Shown: positions 48,448 through 54,261 of the stretch, in pieces
How the letters are laid out: the number at the start of each line of letters is the position of its first letter
How positions within the stretch are numbered: the stretch's first letter is position 1
Source: Desulfuromonadales bacterium
Lineage (GTDB): Bacteria; Desulfobacterota; Desulfuromonadia; Geobacterales; Pseudopelobacteraceae
Reading direction: 5' to 3'
DNA length: 54,261 nucleotides
NCBI GenBank assembly: GCA_013377095.1
Contig: JACAAY010000023.1
Location: 1 to 54,261, forward strand
The notes under the pieces: model-generated
Told to the model about the DNA's origin: nothing
Seen by the model: the letters and a program-made list of their open reading frames with translations, nothing else
Databases searched by the model: none
Translations under genes and position numbers: made by a program

Positions 48448-48894
48448 ATGGCTCTCGTGAAATACAACCCGTTGAGAGAACTGCGCAGCATGCAGGAGCA
48501 GATGAATCGACTTCTCAATGTTTCATGGAATCACGATCTGACAGGAGAGGATATTCGGGAAGGGCTCTGGCAGCCCTCGGTGGATATCTATGAAACCGAG
48601 GACTCCATCATCATCAAGGCGGAACTCCCCGATGTTGACCAGAAGGATATCGAGGTGCGCATTGAAGATAACACCCTGACATTAAAGGGAGAAAGAAAAC
48701 ATGAAGGTGAGGTGAAGAAGGAAAACTATCACCGCATCGAGCGCTACTTCGGCTCATTCCAGCGCAGCTTCAGCCTGCCAACAAACATCCACCAGGACAG
48801 TGTCAGTGCTTCCTGCGACAAGGGGGTTCTGACCATCACACTCCCCAAAAAAGAAGACACTAAACCGAAACAGATCAAGGTCGAAGTCACATAA
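48448..48894 (+). CDS. Hsp20 / alpha-crystallin small heat shock protein
   Basis: ATP-independent holdase that binds unfolding proteins. The 148-aa product has an N-terminal MALVKYNPLRELRSMQEQMNRLL, typical of class A bacterial Hsp20, an alpha-crystallin domain (about 42-140) with the conserved KGVLTITLPK motif, and a short C-terminal tail with a degenerate I-x-V motif (IKVEV). AAGGAGG precedes the ATG. Single gene with its own promoter and terminator. Confidence 0.95.
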   Translation: MALVKYNPLRELRSMQEQMNRLLNVSWNHDLTGEDIREGLWQPSVDIYETEDSIIIKAELPDVDQKDIEVRIEDNTLTLKGERKHEGEVKKENYHRIERYFGSFQRSFSLPTNIHQDSVSASCDKGVLTITLPKKEDTKPKQIKVEVT

Positions 48895-48918
48895 ACGAAG
48901 CTAAAAACCATGAAACAG

Positions 48919-48945
48919 AGAAAGCCGGAAATACCGGCTTTTTCT
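48919..48945 (+). terminator. Intrinsic terminator after hsp20
   Basis: AAAGCCGG (48921-48928), loop of 5, CCGGCTTT (48934-48941) followed by more T. The flanking A-run may let it also serve the converging TatA/B-like gene. Confidence 0.82.
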
Positions 48946-48975
48946 GTTTGCACGCGAACATGTCCCGACCAAATA

Positions 48976-49263
48976 TCAAGCTTTGCTAGAGTCCTTTTTT
49001 TCCTCTTGAGACGCGTGCTGAGGCTCGACGGAAGTAGCCTGAGACTCCGTAGGTGTCGGTGGAGTCTGCTGCGCCGTTGAAGCTGTGGTCTCTTCCCGGC
49101 GAGTCTCTTCCTGCACACTGCGCTGAAAATCTTCCGAAGCCTTTTTGAACTCGGCCAAACCTTTCCCCAATGACTTGGCTAGTTCAGGCAACTTGTGTGG
49201 ACCGATCACAATCAAAGCGATTACAAAAATAATTATCAATTCAGGCATTCCAATTCCGAACAT
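48976..49263 (-). CDS. TatA/TatB-family twin-arginine translocase subunit
   Basis: A 95-aa protein with the family plan: short periplasmic N-terminus, one membrane segment (about 7-22), the hinge IGPHKLPELAKSLGKGLAEF amphipathic helix, and an acidic, Thr/Gln/Pro-rich unstructured tail. TatA and TatB cannot be told apart from this sequence alone. The extension beyond the amphipathic helix is about 50 aa. No tatC lies next to it. It converges on hsp20 and diverges from dusB. Confidence 0.87.
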   Translation of the reverse strand: MFGIGMPELIIIFVIALIVIGPHKLPELAKSLGKGLAEFKKASEDFQRSVQEETRREETTASTAQQTPPTPTESQATSVEPQHASQEEKKDSSKA

Positions 49264-49372
49264 CGCACGACCCCTTGGGATATAAAATCAGTTAGATAAC
49301 ACTTGTGAAAAACCTGTTTTATTAAAACCTTTAACCGGCATCTTGGCAATATCTTTTTTCTGCATTTTACGC

Positions 49373-49400
49373 TTGCCATTTCCACGCCCTGTGATACTAT
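49373..49400 (+). promoter_or_regulatory. Predicted promoter of dusB-ntrB-ntrC
   Basis: TTGCCA (49373-49378), 16-bp spacer, TACTAT (49395-49400) with an upstream TGTGA giving an extended -10 character. It lies 64 nt before dusB. Confidence 0.5.
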
Positions 49401-49464
49401 GCACAAAATTTAGGCACCACAATGGAAATCCAGCCCTTACCCCTGCACTTCATCCAGACGCATC

Positions 49465-50442
49465 ATGTTGAAAACATTAAAAATTGGCAGTCTCACCCTG
49501 GCGCACAACGTCGTGCTTGCCCCACTTGCAGGAATTACTAATCTGCCGTTTCGTATCATCTGCCGCCGGATGGGCGCATCCTTGGCTTTCACCGAAATGG
49601 TCAGCGTCAATGGTCTGGTGCGTTCAGGGGCCAACACGCTGGCGCTCCTGAAGAGTTCCGCGGATGACCGCCCCCTGGGTGTACAACTCTTTGGCGATTC
49701 TCCGCAGGATCTGGCTGAGGCCGCCCGCAGGGTGGACGGTTGTGGCGAGCTTCTTGATATCAACATGGGTTGCCCGGTACGAAAGGTGGTTGGAACAGGG
49801 GCTGGTAGTGCTCTATTGCTGGAACCGCTCAAGGTAGCCGCCATTATTCGGGCTGTCCGCGCGGCAACGTCACTTCCCTTAACGGTCAAGATCCGTTCCG
49901 GCTGGCATTTCGGTGACAACACCTTTCTTGAGATCGCTGCCATAGCCGAGTCAGAAGGGTGCGACGCGATTACCCTGCACCCCCGCAGTCGCAGTCAGAT
50001 GTTTGGCGGCCAGGCAGACTGGAGCCAACTCAGGCAGTTGAAGACTCACCTGTCGATACCCGTCATTGGCAGTGGAGACCTCTTTACCGCCCAGGATTGC
50101 CACAGGATGCTGGCTGAAACCAATTGTGATGGTGTCATGGTTGCGCGGGGCGCACTTGGCGCTCCTTGGATTTTCAGACAGATACATGAACAGCAAGAAT
50201 ACGGAACCGCCACGCCTGTGACAAATAGTGAACGCGCAGCCACAATCAGGATGCACCTGGACCTGTATCTCCAGACCTATGGTGAATCCATCGCATCTCG
50301 GGAGATGAAAAAACACATCGGCTGGTATGCTAAGGGCTTTGCCGGTGCGGCTGACATACGCCGGGACGCCAACAGCTCCCGTTCAACAACTGATATACGC
50401 GTGCTTGCGGACAGAATCGAACGAATAGTGGATACGCAATGA
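49465..50442 (+). CDS. dusB: tRNA-dihydrouridine synthase (DusB/NifR3 family)
   Basis: FMN enzyme that reduces uridines in tRNA D-loops. The 325-aa TIM-barrel protein begins LAPLAGITNLPFR, has catalytic C103 (INMGCPVRKV), the VKIRSGW segment, and the flavin-phosphate loop VMVARGALGAPWIF. The start is less certain since no strong ribosome site precedes it. It overlaps the next gene by ATGA. The order dusB-ntrB-ntrC recalls the nifR3-ntrB-ntrC operon of purple bacteria. Confidence 0.95.
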   Translation: MLKTLKIGSLTLAHNVVLAPLAGITNLPFRIICRRMGASLAFTEMVSVNGLVRSGANTLALLKSSADDRPLGVQLFGDSPQDLAEAARRVDGCGELLDINMGCPVRKVVGTGAGSALLLEPLKVAAIIRAVRAATSLPLTVKIRSGWHFGDNTFLEIAAIAESEGCDAITLHPRSRSQMFGGQADWSQLRQLKTHLSIPVIGSGDLFTAQDCHRMLAETNCDGVMVARGALGAPWIFRQIHEQQEYGTATPVTNSERAATIRMHLDLYLQTYGESIASREMKKHIGWYAKGFAGAADIRRDANSSRSTTDIRVLADRIERIVDTQ

Positions 50443-51548
50443 AGCAGCACAACACAGATAACGAAATGCAGATTCCCCTGGATGATTACTATGCCACGGT
50501 GATTGACAGTGTTGGCGACGGTGTCATTGTTATTGGCCGCGATGGTATTATTACACTCTGCAATCCTGCGGCAGAGGAGATCGGCGGATTCTCCCGGCGT
50601 CATGCCCTGGGAGCCAGGTTTCAGAAGCTTTTTTCACAGGAAACAACGCTGGTGGAAATGGTTGCCAAAACAACCCGCACCGGCATTACCATATCAGACC
50701 ATGAAAATGTCGTTGTGCGCAGCACCGGAAAGGTGACACCGGTGGCAGCAACCTGCTACCCCCTGATGCGCGCCAATGGCGAGAATATTGGTGCGATTCT
50801 GACGCTGAAAGACATTACCTACATTCGTGAACTGGAAGCAGCGGTGCGCCAGGCAGACCGACTCTCAACCATGGGTACCCTGGCCGCGGGCCTAGCACAC
50901 GAAGTAAAAAATCCCCTGGGAGGAATAAAAGGGGCAGCGCAACTTCTGGAGCGGGAACTGGCTGAGGGAAACGATCTGCTGGAGTATACCAGGGTCATGA
51001 TCCGCGAGACCGAGCGCATCGATCATATCATCCGCGAACTTCTGGAACTGGCTTCACCAAGGGGCCTGAAGCTGACACCGGTCAACCTGCACAGGGTATT
51101 GAGCGATATACTGCTACTGCAGAAACAGGCGGTTATCGGGAGGGAGATTTCCTTTGTCACCCATTTTGACCCCAGCATACCCGATATCATGGCCGATGGC
51201 GAAATGCTGACCCGATTATTTCTGAATCTGATCCGTAATGCTCTCGACGCCCTGGCCGAATCGGGACGTTTAACCGTAACCAGCCGGGTACTCTCCGATT
51301 ACCGCATGGCAAAAAATGAGCGTCAATCACGCATGGTTGCAGTGGAAATCAGCGACGATGGACCCGGGATCCCCAAAGACGACCTGGAAAACATCTGGAC
51401 ACCTTTTTTCAGCAGCAAAGCCAGTGGTACTGGCTTGGGACTCACCATCTGTCACAAGATCGTGGCGGAACATCGCGGCATGATAAAGGTAGAATCGGAT
51501 ACCGGGCACGGAACAAAATTTACGGTTTTACTTCCGCTGGTGCAATAA
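50439..51548 (+). CDS. NtrB-like PAS sensor histidine kinase
   Basis: Soluble two-component kinase, 369 aa. PAS domain (about 14-125), HisKA with phospho-His H154 (LAHEVKNPLGGIKGAAQLLER), and HATPase with N-box (NLIRNALDAL), G1 (DDGPGIP) and G2 (GTGLGLTICHKIV). The H-box is the NtrB type. It overlaps dusB by 4 nt and precedes an NtrC-type regulator by 68 nt. It could sense nitrogen status through PII as NtrB does, but the PAS ligand is not readable from sequence, so the symbol is withheld. Confidence 0.92.
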   Translation: MKQHNTDNEMQIPLDDYYATVIDSVGDGVIVIGRDGIITLCNPAAEEIGGFSRRHALGARFQKLFSQETTLVEMVAKTTRTGITISDHENVVVRSTGKVTPVAATCYPLMRANGENIGAILTLKDITYIRELEAAVRQADRLSTMGTLAAGLAHEVKNPLGGIKGAAQLLERELAEGNDLLEYTRVMIRETERIDHIIRELLELASPRGLKLTPVNLHRVLSDILLLQKQAVIGREISFVTHFDPSIPDIMADGEMLTRLFLNLIRNALDALAESGRLTVTSRVLSDYRMAKNERQSRMVAVEISDDGPGIPKDDLENIWTPFFSSKASGTGLGLTICHKIVAEHRGMIKVESDTGHGTKFTVLLPLVQ

Positions 51549-51553
51549 TACCA

Positions 51554-51597
51554 GGGATCGGGGACCGGGTAATGACATTGCCCTCGTCCCCGATCCC
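51554..51597 (+). other. Hairpin in the kinase-regulator spacer
   Basis: A perfect 12-bp GC-rich stem (51554-51565 with 51586-51597, 20-nt loop with further pairing) fills most of the 68-nt gap between the NtrB-like kinase and the NtrC-like gene. It ends 20 nt before the regulator ATG and lacks a U-run. It could uncouple the amounts of the two proteins. Confidence 0.6.
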
Positions 51598-51616
51598 CAA
51601 AAATACCGAGGTAATT

Positions 51617-53059
51617 ATGTCCCTTACACGAATACTGGTGGCGGATGATGAAGAAAGCATGCGCTGGGTCCTTTCCAAGGCTCTGAAACGGAAGGGCTTT
51701 ACCGTAGATCTTGCCAACGACGGCCGTCAAGCGCTGGCTCTGATACAGGAAAACAGCTATGACCTGGCCATACTTGACATCAAGATGCCCGGCATGACAG
51801 GTCTTGATCTGCTTGAACGCATTCGGGAAATGAAGAGCGACCTGCTGGTGGTCATCATGACCGCCGAGGCCAGCATGAAAAATGCCGTGGAAGCTATGAA
51901 ACGCGGTGCCTACGACTATATTACCAAACCGTTCGATCTGGATGTGATCGATGCGATTGTTGAAAAGGTTGCCCGGGCACGCCAGATTGCCGGACAGGTT
52001 TCCCTGCTTAAACAGGAATTAAAAGAGCATTATCAGGTTGAAAAAAACATAATTGGCAACTCAGCTGCCATGCAGAGTATCTACAAGACCATCGGTAAAG
52101 TTGCGGATAGCGATATCACTATTCTGATCCAGGGAGAATCCGGCACCGGAAAAGAGATGGTGGCTCGGGCAGTCCACTTCAATTCCGGGCGGCTTGGAAA
52201 ACCGTTTGTTGCCATCAATTGCGCCGCAATTCCCCGCGATCTTCTGGAGAGCGAGCTGTTCGGCTCTGAGAAAGGCGCCTACACAGGAGCAACTGAGCGC
52301 AAACAGGGCAAATTCGAGCAGGCCAACCAGGGCACAATTTTTCTCGACGAAATTGGCGACATGCCACTTGACCTGCAAGCAAAAATCCTGCGAGTCCTGC
52401 AGGAGCATGAGGTCACCAGGGTCGGTGGCGCACATAGCATTCCGGTGGACGTGCGCGTGGTTGCTGCCACCAATCAGGAATTGCAGGAGAGGGTTCGCCA
52501 GAAGGAGTTTCGTGAAGATCTCTACTACCGCCTGAATGTCGTACCCATCACACTTGCACCGCTACGCGAGCGCCTGGATGATGTTCCTGTACTGGTGCAC
52601 TACTTCCTTGATCGTATCTGCACTGAGTTGTCAATCCCACCAAAGCAGATTTCCGAGGATGCCCTGACCCTGCTGGGCTCACACACCTGGCCTGGCAACG
52701 TGCGTGAGCTTGAAAACACCATCAAGCGGGCCGTTATTCTCTCAAATGATCCCATGCTTACGGCAATCGACTTTGAGAGCCTGCAACAAACAACCGTTGA
52801 CACAGAAATCTGTTCTCAGGATACGTCCCTGGAAGCCATTGTGGACAAGAAACTTCGAAGCTGTTTTACGGGCATAGAAAAGCTTGACAAGAGCGATATT
52901 CACTCAAAGGTACTCCAACAGGTCGAACGTCCGCTGATCCGGTTTATTCTTGAGAAAACAAAATGGAATCAGGTAAAAGCTGCGGATATCCTGGGAATTA
53001 ATCGCAACACCTTACGCAAAAAAATCCACGAACTGGATATTGAACTAAAACGGGGCTAG
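51617..53059 (+). CDS. NtrC-family sigma-54-dependent response regulator
   Basis: Transcription activator for RpoN promoters, 480 aa. The start at 51617 (MSLTRILVADDEESMRW) follows GAGGTAATT. Receiver domain with phosphoacceptor D54; AAA+ domain with Walker A GESGTGKE at 173-180, the sigma-54-contacting GAYTGA at 220-225, Walker B (TIFLDEIGDM) and R-finger region; C-terminal Fis-type helix-turn-helix (WNQVKAADILGINRNTLRKKI). It pairs with the kinase upstream. It could act on sigma-54 sites such as the one at 48092, but no direct link is shown. Confidence 0.95.
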   Translation: MSLTRILVADDEESMRWVLSKALKRKGFTVDLANDGRQALALIQENSYDLAILDIKMPGMTGLDLLERIREMKSDLLVVIMTAEASMKNAVEAMKRGAYDYITKPFDLDVIDAIVEKVARARQIAGQVSLLKQELKEHYQVEKNIIGNSAAMQSIYKTIGKVADSDITILIQGESGTGKEMVARAVHFNSGRLGKPFVAINCAAIPRDLLESELFGSEKGAYTGATERKQGKFEQANQGTIFLDEIGDMPLDLQAKILRVLQEHEVTRVGGAHSIPVDVRVVAATNQELQERVRQKEFREDLYYRLNVVPITLAPLRERLDDVPVLVHYFLDRICTELSIPPKQISEDALTLLGSHTWPGNVRELENTIKRAVILSNDPMLTAIDFESLQQTTVDTEICSQDTSLEAIVDKKLRSCFTGIEKLDKSDIHSKVLQQVERPLIRFILEKTKWNQVKAADILGINRNTLRKKIHELDIELKRG

Positions 53060-53080
53060 CCGACAATTCGGCAAGCCCCG
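53051..53080. terminator. Stem-loop between converging ntrC-like and argC genes
   Basis: Outer stem CGGGGCT/AGCCCCG (53051-53057 with 53074-53080) and inner stem GCCGA/TCGGC (53059-53063 with 53068-53072). It spans the stop codon of the regulator and precedes the argC stop. No U-run, so it is probably a shared but imperfect terminator. Confidence 0.5.
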
Positions 53081-53106
53081 CCACAACCGGGTTTGGATCT
53101 GAGATA

Positions 53107-54147
53107 TCAGGGGAAAAGGGCCGGCCTGTCAAGCCCCATGGTCTCGGGAAAACCACAGACAATATTCATGTTCTGCACTGCCTGCCCCGAAGCGCCCTTC
53201 ATCAGATTATCGATGGCAGATACAACAATTATCCTGCCCGTACGTTTATCCACCAGCGGTGAGATGTCACAGAAGTTTGATCCACGTACAAAAGCGGTGG
53301 AAGGCAGGCTGCCCTGCGGCAGCACCCGCACAAACGGTTCTCTCGAATAAAAACCGCTGTAGAGTTCCGCAAGCTCTGCCGTCGTTGTTTGCTTCAACGG
53401 ACTGGCATAGATGGTGGATAGAATTCCCCTGTCCATGGGAACCAGATGAGGGGTGAAGGTAATCGTCACCTGTTCACCGGCCAGAAGTGATAATTCCTGC
53501 TCAATTTCCGGTGTATGCCGGTGGACTCCTCCCACACCATAGGCCTTATACCCCTCATTCACCTCACAGTACAGTGAATCCACTTTGGCTGCCCGCCCCG
53601 CTCCGGTGACACCAGATGCCGAATCGGCGATGATGCTTTTCAGGTCGATCAGTCCCTCTTTCAACAACGGAGCCAGTCCCAAGACAATGCTGGTCGGATA
53701 ACAGCCCGGATTAGCCACCAGAGCCCTTCCCGAAATACGATCCCGCCTGAGCTCCGGAAGACCGTAGACGGCCTCCTGCAGCAAATGGGGATTCAGGTGC
53801 TGCTCGTACCAGGCGCCATACACTTCAGCATCGCCCAAACGATAATCAGCTGACAGATCAACAACCTTTTTTCCCAACGTCAAAAAAGTAGGTACCACTT
53901 CCATGGCAGCCTTATGGGGTAGTGCAGTAAATATGAAATCCGCCTTTCCCGAAACCCGCACCGGCTCAAGATTTTCAAGTACCAGATCGCAGCACCCGCG
54001 CAGAGTGGGAAAAAGATCGTCAATCCGTTTACCGGCGCTCCGCTCGGATGTTACGCACGTCACGGATACTTCCGGATGGCCATGAAGAATACGGACAAGC
54101 TCAAGCCCGGTATAACCGCTTGCGCCAACGACAGCTACGGTAAGCAT
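53107..54147 (-). CDS. argC: N-acetyl-gamma-glutamyl-phosphate reductase
   Basis: Third step of arginine synthesis, NADPH-dependent reduction of N-acetylglutamyl phosphate. The 346-aa product has the nucleotide-binding start [18 protein letters not shown], catalytic C149 ([10 protein letters not shown]), and [16 protein letters not shown] with the active-site His. AGGAGGTTT precedes the ATG at suitable spacing. Bases 54148-54261 upstream are AT-rich with no gene; a promoter is likely there but I could not fix one. Confidence 0.97.
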   Translation of the reverse strand: MLTVAVVGASGYTGLELVRILHGHPEVSVTCVTSERSAGKRIDDLFPTLRGCCDLVLENLEPVRVSGKADFIFTALPHKAAMEVVPTFLTLGKKVVDLSADYRLGDAEVYGAWYEQHLNPHLLQEAVYGLPELRRDRISGRALVANPGCYPTSIVLGLAPLLKEGLIDLKSIIADSASGVTGAGRAAKVDSLYCEVNEGYKAYGVGGVHRHTPEIEQELSLLAGEQVTITFTPHLVPMDRGILSTIYASPLKQTTTAELAELYSGFYSREPFVRVLPQGSLPSTAFVRGSNFCDISPLVDKRTGRIIVVSAIDNLMKGASGQAVQNMNIVCGFPETMGLDRPALFP

Positions 54148-54261
54148 GAAGCAAACCTCCTGAGTTAAATAAAATTCTTCCCAAAATCTGCAACTCGATA
54201 ACTATGACTAGTACCACGTAACACTTAATATTTCGTTTTTATTTAATTTGTGACATACTGA

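Noticed and set aside
54247..54256. TTTGTGACAT at the window end as another copy of the DUF11 operator
   Set aside because: Only the left half matches; there is no inverted right half and the argC gene has no link to the block.

Overview
This window looks like chromosomal DNA from a Geobacter/Pelobacter-type deltaproteobacterium (Desulfuromonadia, Geobacterales). The pointers are the gene families rather than a sequence match: an LL-diaminopimelate aminotransferase (dapL) route to lysine, three hemerythrin-domain proteins, a dusB(nifR3)-ntrB-ntrC block, many two-component parts and a PpiD-like chaperone. I could not run a search, so the species is not assigned. No rRNA, tRNA, CRISPR array, insertion sequence or integrase was recognised.

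Layout. 0.1-4.9 kb (minus strand): the macromolecular synthesis operon rpsU-yqeY-cvpA-dnaG-rpoD. 5.0-12.1 kb (minus): glyQ-glyS, a methyl-accepting protein with a C-terminal hemerythrin domain, then hisH-hisA-hisF-hisE, almost all overlapping or closely spaced. 12.2-28.1 kb (minus): a five-gene accessory block of secreted proteins: a 180-aa DUF11-like protein, a 929-aa DUF11 protein, a roughly 2000-aa protein with DUF11, SdrD-like and Ig-like domains and a C-terminal outer-membrane barrel, an OmpA-type peptidoglycan-binding protein, and a 1761-aa DUF11-repeat protein. 28.2-31.8 kb (plus): a CHASE2 histidine kinase, an OmpR/PhoB-type response regulator and a small hemerythrin, divergent from the DUF11 block. 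32.5-36.8 kb (minus): lysA-dapA-dapB-dapL. 36.9-38.0 kb (minus): a LOG-family protein. 38.1-41.0 kb (plus): PpiD-like chaperone, purC and a Rho-N-like small protein. 41.0-44.7 kb (minus): HD-domain protein, Lon-like protease and bacteriohemerythrin. 44.8-47.4 kb (plus): ligA and an HExxH membrane protein. 47.5-49.3 kb: two small membrane proteins (minus), Hsp20 (plus) and a TatA/B-like protein (minus). 49.4-53.1 kb (plus): dusB-ntrB-ntrC. 53.1-54.1 kb (minus): argC.

The best candidate for an undescribed system is the 12.2-31.8 kb segment. Five consecutive exported proteins appear to form one operon: two barrel or peptidoglycan-associated anchors and three secreted DUF11 proteins with Ca-type loops. 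The divergent regulator pair shares a compact control region with it. That region holds a good sigma-70 promoter for the DUF11 operon, a second promoter for the kinase overlapped by a CRP-type palindrome, and a 16-bp element centred near -61 of the DUF11 promoter. The same 16 bp recurs, inverted, just after the response-regulator gene and before the hemerythrin gene. This suggests that an envelope or surface structure is controlled by its own sensor system, with a hemerythrin in the same regulon. The parts are visible in the sequence; the shared function is inference.
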